Source: Heligmosomoides polygyrus polygyrus (Eukaryota; Nematoda; Chromadorea; Rhabditida; Heligmosomidae). From it: DNA of 64,000 nt. The position numbers and the translations under genes are program-made. The stretch lies in NCBI GenBank assembly GCA_947396885.1, contig OX377202.1, positions 25,234,001 to 25,298,000 of the forward strand. Direction: 5' to 3'. Positions 10,702 through 21,156 of the stretch are shown one piece after another. Each line of letters opens with the position of its first letter. Position 1 is the stretch's first letter. The notes beneath the pieces are model-generated. The model saw only the letters and a list, made by a program, of their open reading frames with translations, was not told where the DNA came from and did no database searches.

Positions 10702-10985
10702 GCCTGCACGGTAGCACAGTCGGAGAAGTTGCACGATTTAAAGTTCTTTTTCTACCACAGGTATCCTTCCCAGTCCAATGCAGGCATCCATCCCTCCGGT
10801 TTCAGCGAATTGGTGCCAGACTTCTGAGAATGATAAAACACTAGCTTATTCAACGGTTGGCCGTCGCAGGTCATTGCACGGGTTAAACACGCATTCAAAT
10901 TGCCTCCACAACATCCCAAGGAAGTTTAGTGCGTGGCGTATCCCAAAAAGGGAATTAATGGCGTCATCCCTTATGCTTTAATCCA
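10702..10985 (+). repeat. tRNA-derived SINE, copy H (diverged)
   Basis: Forward copy with an A-box-like TAGCACAGTCGG near the start, then GAATTGGTGCCAGACTTCT, GCGTATCCCAAAAAGGG and a decayed tail ending TTTAATCC. It has many substitutions, so it is an old copy. Confidence 0.65.
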
Positions 10986-11768
10986 TTTTCTTCATCCATT
11001 ACCTCTTCGCGGCTGATGTAGCAAGAAAGCCGTTCGCCTGTTCGAACTCCACCATAGATATGGATATAAACGGCAGTTCAAGTGGAGGTGTTCTTGCAGA
11101 CCGCAATTATTAGACATGGCCACAAGTTCGTGATGCAAATCGCAAAATTAGGCTGCAACGGAAGCTGACCAAAGTCCTTCTTGCTCACGTTTTTTGAAAA
11201 TTTCCCAGAGTTGTTCTATTGTAAAGTGTCTATATTCTTCTAGACGTGACTATTTATGCGAACTGGCACTAATTTAATCGTGATGTTTGCCTTATCGCAA
11301 CAAGTTTTCGAATTACCACCACTTTCTTGAATTTTTAGAAAATTTAACCATGGCCTGGCACGAAGTGTCGCCCGTTTCAGGAACGCTCCAAATCAGCCTG
11401 CGTGAATAAATATTTGAGGAATATGGATGGATCGTACTTTGTGCTGGATAGAAAACCGCGGCGTCACTGTTCTTTGCTGTGTAGCAAATTTGCAGGAAAA
11501 ACTTTAGCGTATCAGTTTCGCGTAGAGCCTGCTGCAGTCCCAATATTGGACAGACTGCCTGCAAGCTAATGCAAATACACTGAGAACACTCTTCAGAAGA
11601 CGTAAGCCCATGAGCTCGGTAACTGAATACCTGAGCGCATGTTCAGAAATCGACTCCACAGAACTTGAACGAAATAGACCTGGAAAATCTTCGGTAGCTA
11701 GCACACTCTTCAGGCCTTCAACCCAACTTTTAAAGCAATAACTACTTAATATATTTTACTATAAATAA
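10986..11768. other. Unassigned stretch
   Basis: No recognised gene. Overlapping minus-strand ORFs at 11313-11564 and 11504-11704 show no domain I can name. Confidence 0.35.
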
Positions 11769-12060
11769 AGGGTAAAGTATAAAGGACGGTGTTACTCAAT
11801 CCCTTCTGGGATGCGCCACGCATTCTACTTCTACGGGATGTCGTGAAGGCGACATGAATGCGTATTTGGCCATACAATGACTTGCGGTGACCAGCCGATG
11901 AACAAGTCAGCGCTTTATCCTTCCCAGACAAGTCTGGTACCAATTCACCGACCCCGGAGGGATGGAAGGCTTGGTTGGCCTGGGCGGGAAATCCGAACCA
12001 GGACCTGGTATCGTGTGCAGCGACTGTCGGCGCCTCGTTCGACCGCGCTACACACGCCCG
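11769..12060 (-). repeat. tRNA-derived SINE, copy C
   Basis: Near-complete reverse copy from GGTAAAGTATAAAGGACGG to CACACGCCCG, including the tRNA-side sequence GACCGCGCTACAC (inverse of the A-box region). ORFs inside it are shadows of the repeat. Confidence 0.85.
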
Positions 12061-12767
12061 TCAAATTATACACATACATATATAAATACATTAACTTTCT
12101 TCTCTCGTACCGCCTATTATTCCAAGTTTCGGTCGTCGGGGATATGAATAATACATTTGCTAACACGACCAAATAAATAAATTCGACTAACTTTTCGAGA
12201 ATAAAGGTTAGCTAAGCAAACTTTCGGCGGTTCTGACACACCAATAGCAAATGCAAACCACTCACCAGGAAAAGGGTGTGGAACATAAAAATTGTTATTG
12301 ATCCAAAATGATTACGCTGCAAAGGCTTGTGTAGCACAGTCGGAGAATACGGTAAGCTCCTGATTACCCCTAACTGAATCAAGGTTGGAGTCCCGCACAT
12401 GCCAACAAAGCCCTGCACCCAACCGCACTCTCTGAATTATTTCCACGCTTACAGAGAACTATAGGTCAGCCACAAAGAACAAAGAATCAGAACAGAGAAA
12501 AGCGCAGATTTTTGATCAGCTGACCGTCACAGAACCATTGTACAATAGAAGAGGGGTAGATACGCACCGAAATGCCCCACAATTACCTACGCAATATCTC
12601 GTAGAGGTAATCATGAAAGTTATTTGAACAGGCCCTCATACAGCGCCCCACATATGAGTATGTACAGTAGAAGGCGTGACTGGCGCATCCCATCGTTTGA
12701 TTTTCTCTTTACAACACTGGAATTTTCATCTACCTATATGTACTGGTTGTCATTCGGAACAGCTACA
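12061..12767. other. Unassigned stretch with a tRNA-like relic
   Basis: At about 12333-12405 lie TAGCACAGTCGG (A-box-like) and GGTTGGAGTCCCGC (B-box-like), a tRNA-derived sequence without a convincing cloverleaf. Otherwise nothing recognised. Confidence 0.3.
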
Positions 12768-13537
12768 TACAGTCCTCCTTCGTTATAACACATTTGAAGG
12801 GGCCAGGGAAAATCCGCGTTATAAAGGAACCCGCGTCCTAACCGGAGCTGACCTTCTTTAGACTCTTTTTACGTGTAGATTTCTTTTGAATCGTATACAA
12901 TAACTTATATGACAGTAGTAATAGTAATAAAAATATGTGACCTGAGGAGAGGGTGAAGGCAAAGAACATCTTTAGATTATTAATGAAGTCCTGTCCTCAG
13001 AGATGCACTCTGCTGTACGCATAAGTATGACAGATGCGTGTGAGGAATAACGGAAACCAGAGGAAAGTTAGAAGTGATCAGCAACAAAACTGTGTAACCT
13101 GATGTTACAATATCTTTTGCCACCATCAAAACTGTTGGATGTTGGTCCATTACGCTATCAACACTGATAAGTCGCCCGCCTCATCCGCCATGCCCGTTGC
13201 ATCGACCTTTCACGAGGGAGGCCACTGAACTCGGTCCGGAGATTCTGAATGGGACCTATATGGTCTTGTAGGGCATCGGACGTGGATCACAGAACTATGT
13301 TTCGTTTTTGCTAAATGCCCCTGGGTGGTCCAAAAATGGCAAAAAACCGAATCACTTCTGGGCGGGCTGATAAGGCAAGAGTGGCACCCGGAATGGTCCT
13401 GACGTGCTCAGAACTTGACTTACAAAAGGTTTGGAGCTCAATATAAAGTTAGATTATAATAAAATGATAAATAACGACGTTTCCTAGACGAAGGTGCAGT
13501 GTGCATTCAAGTGATTCATTCGCATCGATGGCGGCAG

Positions 13538-13612
13538 CGACGGGATGGCCTAGTGGATAGCGAGTCGGTCTTGTGGGTGGGGGTCAAAGGTTCGATTCCG
13601 GGGGTGTCCGGA
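13538..13612 (+). repeat. tRNA-like sequence within Tc5-like left arm
   Basis: TGGCCTAGTGG (A box) and GGTTCGATTCC (perfect B box consensus) are spaced as in a tRNA gene. The inverse copy lies in the right arm at about 14610-14685, and a relative is in the foldback at 39896-39972. No clean acceptor stem pairs, so it is probably tRNA-derived. Confidence 0.6.
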
Positions 13613-13717
13613 CGACTTGCTCTGTGGAGTGCTCCCATTTTTGCAACTGAAGAATACATTTTGGCTACGGTGGGGTACCGTATTCACTTGCTAACCCGGG
13701 TTTAAAGATCACGCCAA

Positions 13718-14233
13718 CATCCTCTCTGGTGTCCCTGCTGGGAAGCAGCTGAAGTTGATGACCATACCACCTGGCGCAACGAGTCACTGCCAACCGCTTG
13801 ATGTCTACTTCTTCTGTCTTTTTAAGAGATTCATCCGGCGTATACATGAAGTTGTTATCCACACGAGGCCGGAATTCAACTGTTTCTCAAGAGACAACAC
13901 CTTAAAGGTAGCAACGGTATCAGCAACTTTTGTATTCTTTAATGGCCCGAAATTATCGTTCCCAATTCACAGGTGTTGAGCCAAACATATCGGCAGTTTT
14001 GCGCCCCTGTGTTTCACGTGTGTTTTAAATACGCATGGTTTGCTACCGGATATATAGACACACACCCAGGACCATTTTCGACGCCAACCGACTACGCATT
14101 TAAGGAAGTGTCGGTCGAAGGACTGTGTCAAGGAGCAAATAACTGTACCTTCCATGCCTTTGTGCGTTGTTGTTGGTGTAACAAACACTTCTGTTTCAAC
14201 TGCTTTATTGTCCTTTATCATACCTGTTAGCTG
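13718..14233 (+). pseudogene. Tc5-type transposase, C-terminal part
   Basis: Two reading frames (through 13979 and 13973-14230) encode the end of a DDE transposase of the Tc5/pogo group. IPPGATSHCQPLDVYFF lies in the first, and KYAWFATGYIDTHPGPF with a terminal cysteine cluster (C52, C58, C66, C67, C69, C74, C77 of the second frame) in the second. The cysteine-rich tail (FVRCCWCNKHFC) resembles the Tc5 transposase C-terminal domain (Pfam PF04236). A frame change near 13975 breaks the chain, and the DNA-binding domain and first catalytic residues are absent. It lies centrally between the long inverted arms, as a transposase would. It is not functional. Confidence 0.7.
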
Positions 14234-15663
14234 GGTCGAGTTTTCATTAATACCGTTTCTGTCATCCGTTGTTTGTTTGGTGTGCTCCTTTTTTATTATC
14301 AATGGTGGATAAAATATGCTATGATTGGTAACAGTAAGTAGAATTAGTGAGAGTTGCGAGTTAAATAGAAGGAAGTCTATATAGAAATCAGAAAAATGAT
14401 GATCACATGATTAGGTGTCAGTTTTTCCGTCCGATTCGCACTACTATCCAATCGGGCACCACTTCACACCCTGTCGATTGTTTCCATTGCTCTCGAGCCC
14501 GCTGCGTGTCGCGGGGTTAACAAGTGAATACGGTACCCCACCGTAGCCAAAATGTATTCTTCAGTTGCAAAAATGAGAGCACTCCACAGATCAAGCCGCC
14601 CGGACACCCACGGAATCGAATCTTCGACCCCACCCACAAGTCCGAATCGCTATCCACTCGGCCATCCCGTCGCTGCTGCCTTCGATGCGAATGAATCACT
14701 TGAATGCACACTGCATCTTCGTCTAGGAAACGTCGTTAATTATCATTTTATTATAATCTAACTTTATATTGTGCTCCAAACCTTTTGTAAGTCAAGTTCT
14801 GAGCACGTCAGGGCCATTCCAGGTGCGACTTTTGCCTTATCAGCCCGCCCAGAAGTGAGTCTGTTTTTTGCCATTTTTGGACCACTCAGGGGCATTTAGC
14901 AAAAACGAAACACAGTTCTGTGGTCCTCGTCCGATGCCCTACAAGAACATATAGGTCTCATTCAGAATCTCCGGACCGAGTTCAGTGACCTCCCGCACTT
15001 TTCCACGATGTCGGAATGTCGGATGTGCATTGTTGCTGTGATCGCATCCCTAAAGCATAGGGTTCAGGTACAAGTCCTAGTCCTGGCACGAGAGTTGCGA
15101 TCGTAATAAATCATCATGTGACATGATATTGCCTCTATAGCAGCTGCTTTAGGCTTGAAACAAATGTGTAGGATATTGTTTTGAATAATCTGAGCTTTAA
15201 TCTACACCTTTCTTCATTTTTGATAGAGGGAGCCCTCCAAACTACGACAACTTCTAACGACTACCGTTAGCCTCACACTGTGCTCAACATACTGCTGACT
15301 ATAAACACTTGTTGGCCGCGCACGCACGAAAAACGTCTAGACGCATCTAATTCAATGTCGCACAGGTGCTGATCCCGACTATAAACGAGACAAAGGAGGG
15401 GTTGGTCTGATCACAGACGCCCTCAGCATCTTGCTCGTCTTCATTTTCTGTGTGGGACCGGAACTGAGCCCTTCGCGTTTTAACGGGAGTCATTTTAAAC
15501 GCAAAGTTCCTCCGAAAACCGCGCTTGATGGGAGCAACGTTGTATCCGACGCGTCTTAAGCGGAGTTGATTTGTATTGGTGTAAAGGCAAGCTCGCCGGG
15601 AAAATCTACGTTATATAGAGAGTCGCGTCTTTTCCGGAGGCGTTAGAACGGGAGGGGACTGTA

Positions 15664-17690
15664 TATATGATTATAGACATAGATCGCATTCGGACCAGAC
15701 GCCAGACGGACTTATGCACTTCTCTATTATTGTGAAAGAATTTTGTAGTTGAAATTGAAGTGTCACAAGGCAATTCTATTGTAGTCGTGGGTGAAATATA
15801 AGTTAAAAAATCGGACATGGTACTAGATGAGGAAGACCAACAGGAACGAAAGCGCTAAAAATATCACTCAGAATGAGGCATGCATAAATACAGGGTACGC
15901 ATAAATTACCCGCATCAAATACCAAATATACCAAATAAGTCACATCGGCCAATCATGCAACTTACAGTCGTATCTTCTAGACCGCATCTTATCTCTCATA
16001 TCTTCGAGACAAGAGTGCGATGTACGGCGATCCATGGAGTGACAGAAACCCTGCTTTTGCAGAAAAAACTCTTGCAGAGAAGCTATCCGTTCCCTCAGAT
16101 TTACATCTCATTCGGTCTCTTATTTTGGTTCTTTTCTTCAAAAATATACGATTTGAATCATGTAACTTACAATCATGTAACTTACATGATTGTAAGTTAC
16201 ATGATTCAAATCATATTTCATATTTGAATTCATATAATTCATATTCAATTTCAATTCATATTTTTCATATTCAATTGATATGTGCTAATAGCTCTAAGAA
16301 TTCGATGGTCAAGACAAAAATATCAGATTCCAGGTAGACTGCATAGGGCCAAAACCGACCAACTCATCGCTAGGAGATGTTTGAGCTCTGGGGTAGATAA
16401 ACAAAGGCAGTCGAGAATAATGGGTAATGCTCTCATTTGATGAATAATTTTATTTGTGGTTCAGCAAAGTGGGAAATTTATTTAAAACAAGCAATGCTAA
16501 TCGACATACCTGCCATATATGTAGAACGAAAAAGAGTTTATGGGTGTGTAACCAAAAGGAAAAGACAAAAGGAAAAGATGGATTCAATACTGAGCACAGA
16601 GCTAACACCTCTAAGAATTCGATGGCCAAAACAAAAATAGGACAGATTCCAGGTAGACTGCAGTGTACCTTTGCCAAGAGACGTCATAGAAATACTGGAT
16701 GCTATGACAACGCAGCACATGCTGAGAATACCGACTCAGAAGCAAATGCGGATTTCTGCGAACAGAGTGATGACGATGAACGTGTCGCCAGAGTTCTGTT
16801 TACAGACTTATGGTGTGAACAGTAGTTAACCTTCGAGGATTAAGACCGATAATGGTTTTCAAGTATTGTAAGCTTGCATAAAGAAGAGGCCTTTGTCCTC
16901 TCAAACCTCTTGAACTCTAGGGCTGTGGGCTGTTAGATTTGAACTTATCTCGAGCTTATACACTAGCAGCATGGTCGGCAATCAGGTCTGGCTGGGTAGC
17001 GGCTTGCAAGGCTTTCGCGTTCGTGTGTTTGCTCATTGACCCAACAATTGTAGAGATAGACTGAACCAGGATACGTTAGACTAGGCTGAACCCGTGAGCT
17101 GACCCTGCTCCCAACCTCAACTTGTAATCGAACTAAGCGATTCTTTTGAGACCTTCTGGATATCATGGAACAGAGTCGCGCGCTACATTCTTCTTTCACA
17201 TGACATTGCGGAGAGGTGCACAAGGCAGGCGCCTTTCCTAAACAACGAGTGTCACCCTCCGTAAAGCTGTCACACCGTCGCGTACATCTCATAGCAATCT
17301 AATGAGAAGCTCAGGTCAGGGCGAACCCCTTCAAGTGTTACCAAAAGGCTGAATTGCACATATATAGTGAGATATTAGGACCTTACAGTCACGTTAGGGC
17401 CAATTTTTTTACGAGTGGTTTCATTGCTCGATAAAATAATTAATAAGAACTTCCTGCACCTTTCACTTAGTTATTTCAAAGAAAGGGCCAGTAAACTACT
17501 ACCAACTTTTAGTTGTTTACGTTAGTTTTTCTTTTATTCATTGTCATTTTTTGTGTTTCTGTTCTTGATTGTGGCTGTGTTGCCTTGATTTGCTGTTTCT
17601 CGTTGTCTTTGTACAAACTAGACTTTGGCCTACGTCATGAATAAATAAATAAATAAAAATATCTCGACATTATAAAAGGAGAAGCCTATA
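15664..17690. other. Unassigned stretch
   Basis: No gene recognised. It includes the palindrome at 16150-16212 and a short direct duplication (about 60 bp around TCTAAGAATTCGATGG at 16281 and 16610). A (TAAA)n run at 17640-17656 ends a segment that may be a LINE 3' UTR. The 123-codon ORF at 16454-16825 has no recognisable domain. Confidence 0.35.
16150..16212. repeat. 63-bp near-perfect palindrome
   Basis: Two 31-base arms (GATTTGAATCATGTAACTTA and onward) are exact inverses around a single central base at 16181. The next 50 bases continue as TTCATAT-rich sequence. It could extrude as a cruciform. Confidence 0.9.
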
Positions 17691-17700
17691 GTTACTTCAG

Positions 17701-17985
17701 AGCGCGTGGAGCGTAGTCGAAAGTGCCACCTGTTCCTAGCACCTGATACCAGGTTCTTCGTTCGGATTTTCCGCCTAGGTCAACCAACCCCTACTTCCTC
17801 CGCGTCGTTGAGTTGGTCCCAGACTCGTCTGGAAAGGATAAAACGCCGACTTGTACATCGACTGGCCAACGCAGGTCACTGTATAGGCGAAATACGAATT
17901 CCAATCGCCTCCACGACATATCGTAGGAATAGAATGCGCGGCGCATCCCAAAAAAGACTGATTAACGCCGTCCTTCATCCTTTTT
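17701..17985 (+). repeat. tRNA-derived SINE, copy G
   Basis: Forward copy with GCGTGGAGCGTAGTCG (A-box region), GGTTCTTCGTTCGGATTTTCC (B-box region) and the GCGCATCCCAAAA and CGCCGTCCTTCATCC tail side. Flanks GTTACTTCAG (17691-17700) and ACTACTTCAG (about 17994-18003) look like a decayed target duplication. Confidence 0.75.
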
Positions 17986-19494
17986 CTACTGTGACTACTT
18001 CAGTTTACAGAGGAACAAAGAAAGTGAATAGTGCAATTGAGTTCAGCAAGAGAACGTTCAATATTTTCAGACACGACCCATCCAAACTTTATTTTAGCTT
18101 TAAACCGGTGAACAGTACCAAGCCACAGAATCCCTGTGGTATTTGTAAAGCCAAGAAAGCCTTCCTAAACTTAAAGTGGCAAGCAATTTAGCTTTCTGAG
18201 AAGGCTCTGACATAGTGAGCGGGCGCTAAGCTCAGGTCGGACAATGGTATGGGAATCTTCAGACGAACTACATGCAGCCAGAGCAAATATCTAGTACGCC
18301 AGAACTTCCGACGTGTTATGGCCATCTCCAATAGCTAGAGCTAGTGGAATTGACACTTGGATGTTCGCTGGGCAGAGGGCATAATAGCTGTGAAAAAAGT
18401 ACGAGACGACCGCGCCGGTCGTTTAATTTCTACGTATTACGAGCGAAATAAAGAGGGTGGCAATTTCATAAAACACCCTAGGGAATTCAGACCCCGCAAG
18501 AAAAAATGAAACGCATTCGCTGTAGTTAATGGGAGTTATGTTGAGTACAACTATTCGCACCTGCTGCGAACAGCTACTTGAAACAGCCAAATGAACGAGC
18601 ATTATTTAGAATAGACTAGGGATTGAAGGACAGACTCTACACCAATGGGAAGTTGAGACTAAGAGCGCACCAGGCCAACAAGAACCAGAAATCAAACTAG
18701 CCGAATGATCGCAGCAGTCGCCATTTGTTGAATTCTACACAAAGTGTTATCGCAGTCGGTCCAAACGGCCTTTTCGCTCTTTTGTAGCCTTAGTCCACTT
18801 TACATATATTTAAATATTTTTATCCATATGTACGCAGAGGTGCACGATCAAGACAGCAACAAAACTGGTTTACACAAATACAAACACACGGAAGCAGACA
18901 ACTAATTCGTGTGTGGATACTAGAAATCAGTCACACCAATCATGTGCATGAAGCCAATTTTCTCAAGTTTTTTTTTGAATTATGAACTCTGCGCTTAATG
19001 AATTAGAACTATGTACTGTACATCCAATCCGATCAAATGTCTTTGAATAATTGGACGATTCGGATAAGGGCAATTTTGTGGGCTTCAAATTCTTGTGATT
19101 CGGATCGGGATATGCGAATCAGATATCAGAAAATGGTTTTTTCGGATATCCGATTCGTACATTCGTACATTGGTGCGCGCTAAGCCCATTCGCCGAATGA
19201 AAACAGAATTTGGGCATTTCATGCCAGCAGTGCCGTCTGGATCTGTAAGCTTCAGTATCTAAAGCAAGTCTTGTAAAGGGACATGATATGAAACACCGGA
19301 ATCGGAAAGGACTAGTGCGAAGCTCACCTTTGAGATTGCTGGAGTTCATGACAACATCTGCAGAAGTCTTTCTATAAAGAAGGCTCTTCATACGGCATGA
19401 GGGATAGGGGAACACTCGGTAATAACAATTCTTGTGACTATCATTCGAACCCTTTCTATAGTTGTTTACGCTTTCGCTTAAGTCCAGACGGCTG
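17986..19494. other. Unassigned stretch
   Basis: No gene recognised. ORFs such as 19119-19415 (minus) carry no known motif. Confidence 0.35.
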
Positions 19495-19857
19495 TTATAG
19501 AAGGTAGCAGTTCTTAGATGGATGTTTGCTTGTGATCAAAACACTTGCGCCAGAAGGAAGAATAACCTTTCCGTAGCATTTTTCTAATAGGCCTACTGGA
19601 ATTCTAACACCAGACTTAGCTTTTGTATTGTAGTTATAAACTATGTAATAATAATAATTACAGAAACGACGTATGTTTTGTAGAGCTCGACAAAAATGGA
19701 TAAATCGATGGTCCTTAGTTCCTGAGCAAACTGTAAAGTCTTCCCCTGCTTTGTTAACGATGCAGCTGATATGGGCTTCCCAACTAAAGGAAGTGCACCC
19801 AGTGACCCCCAGATCAAGGATTCCTTGAGAGATGTTGGTTCTGGATGTAACGTCCAA
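19495..19857 (-). pseudogene. CR1-like LINE RT fragment
   Basis: A 120-codon minus frame contains ISQGILDLGV, then FSWEAHISCIVNKA and TKDHRF. This is the segment after the YADD core in CR1/jockey-group reverse transcriptases, where LGV and a FSxHI block precede the thumb. Upstream and downstream RT motifs are missing and the frame is interrupted after KDHRF. The low-coordinate end overlaps a GTGATCAAAACACTTGCGCC block from the tRNA-Asp-like foldback family. Confidence 0.55.
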
Positions 19858-20137
19858 GAACAGCTACGGAAGTCTATTTCTTATCGCTTATGTTTTTTTG
19901 TGCTTTAATTATGCTCGTTTCGCAGACCAGAAAAACTTCTTTATATTAAAGGATCAGGGAACTTGCGTCATTCGTGCTTGAAAAGCGTTTGATTAAAGAC
20001 TTTGCCTAGGCATCACTGCAAGTCAATGTACTGAACAGGACGCTTTCATAGATATGCCGATGAAAGTCACAATTCAGTGATCAACTGGCCGGAAGCTTAC
20101 CGTGCCTCCCTTAATCCGCTTTGGTTTAGAAAATGTT
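19858..20137. other. Unassigned stretch
   Basis: Nothing recognised. Confidence 0.3.
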
Positions 20138-20420
20138 GATCTGAGTGTCGAAACCCAGGTGGGCTGGCCACGTGGTGCGCCTCTAAAATACACGCCGAGA
20201 GTCGTCACCGACTGGACTCCGAGGGATGTCAAGAGAACATCAGGACACCCACTAACACGTTGGTCGGACCTCTTCGTAAAAACCCACAGCGGACGATATA
20301 ATGCTTTTCGTGTCCCACGAACTAGGAGAAACCCTTGGAGCACTCTGGCACACGACAGGGACGAACGGAGATGCTGGTGCTCGGCCGAACATCTCGATAA
20401 ACAACGGAACGACGAGTGAT
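20138..20420 (+). pseudogene. RTE 3'-end fragment (same family as 34940-38450)
   Basis: The translated C-terminal block matches the RTE at 34965-35822 in order: DWTPRDVKRT, then a TRWSD block, then a shared arginine-rich end with THDRDE-like sequence, ending at a GACGACGAGTGATG tail. It carries several substitutions and probable frame changes. The 5' truncation is extreme. Confidence 0.65.
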
Positions 20421-20984
20421 GCAGAACTGAGTGTGCTTCCAAAACAGAAACGAGTTTCCTTTAGCTGGACCGTCTATCTTATTTACACAATACTTGGGAA
20501 TAGACCGGTATAGAGAAGATAAGAAGGAGACGTGCAGTTAAACACGTGCCGAGTAAAGTACAAAACCGACTCATCACGCATGCGGGAGCCAGTTGCTCCC
20601 ACTACTCTTCTGCGACACTCCATACTGCTGCTCCTACTAACACCCAAGGTGCAGCAAGCGTGCCTCGAGGGACGCTAATAAATGAGAAGGCCTACAAGAA
20701 TGTCAGGAGATACCTTCACATTAACACGTCAGGTATTGCTAAGAAAAGTGATGAGTGAGAAGAAACCATGACCAGCAGCAAAGGCACGAGGGCCCTGCCT
20801 ATGTATAAATGACAGCAATAAGCGGACATCTGCATCCCATCTGTTGTAACGATCGACTTACTCAGTTTTTTTACTCAAGATATTCAAGGAGATTTAGAAG
20901 GAGAATAGCTGGAGGGGTAGCTTCGTGAGTGAAGCACTCCCAGCACTAAAAACTGTCAGGGCAGCTTATTCAAGCTGCTCATGG
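20421..20984. other. Unassigned stretch
   Basis: Nothing recognised. A GGCAGCTTATTCAAGCTGC palindrome lies near 20962-20980. Confidence 0.3.
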
Positions 20985-21156
20985 GATATGTTGACTTTAG
21001 CTGTGAGTCCCCACTAATAATGTCGCAATCCGTAATTAGAACAAGAGGTCACCATTTTCGACTACTTCCTGGAAGAGCCCGAACGCAACTTCATGCAGAG
21101 TCCTTTTCGCGCCGAGTGATAGGTACATGGAACCAGCTCCCAGAATCGTTACTTAT
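20985..21156 (+). pseudogene. CR1-like LINE C-terminus, split by a hAT-like element
   Basis: The frame contains TRGHHFRLLPGRARTQLHAE and then FSRRVIGTWNQLPESLL, the characteristic C-terminal segment of CR1/jockey-group LINE polyproteins (RGHxxKL, RxxFFxxRVxxxWNxLP). At 21157 it is interrupted by the element 21157-22585. Beyond the second copy of the target duplication the frame resumes (MSPSSASFSRQL, 22592-22630) and reaches a stop. Confidence 0.7.

Larger units (their letters stand above)
13213..14997. mobile_element. Tc5-like element with ~490-bp inverted arms
   Basis: The arm at 13213-13705 is repeated inverted at about 14515-14997 with high similarity. An arm length near 490 bp matches the known 491-bp TIR of C. 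elegans Tc5. The left end CGAGGGAGGCC is preceded by TCA, compatible with the TNA target. The right flank has decayed and does not show a clean duplication. Each arm carries a tRNA-like sequence. The centre keeps a C-terminal transposase fragment, so this is an internally deleted copy. Confidence 0.75.
12768..15663. mobile_element. pogo/Tigger-like element carrying nested elements
   Basis: It starts TA|CAGTCCTCCTTCGTTATAAC at 12770 and ends with the inverse of CAGTCCCCTCCCGTTCTAAC at 15661, followed by TA. CAGT-type ends with a TA duplication fit pogo/Tigger relatives. Subtracting the nested Tc5-like element (13213-14997) leaves about 1.1 kb with no transposase, and part of that (13085-13212 with 14998-15120) resembles the tRNA-Asp-like foldback. 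The pairing of the two ends as one element is inferred from orientation and TA flanks. Confidence 0.55.

Noticed and set aside
13213..14997. MULE assignment with a 9-bp duplication
   Set aside because: A weak 9-base flank similarity was seen, but the Tc5-type transposase end, about 490-bp arms and TNA-type flanks fit Tc5 better.
16454..16825. A 123-codon ORF as a host gene
   Set aside because: No recognisable domain or splice context, and it overlaps a short direct duplication.
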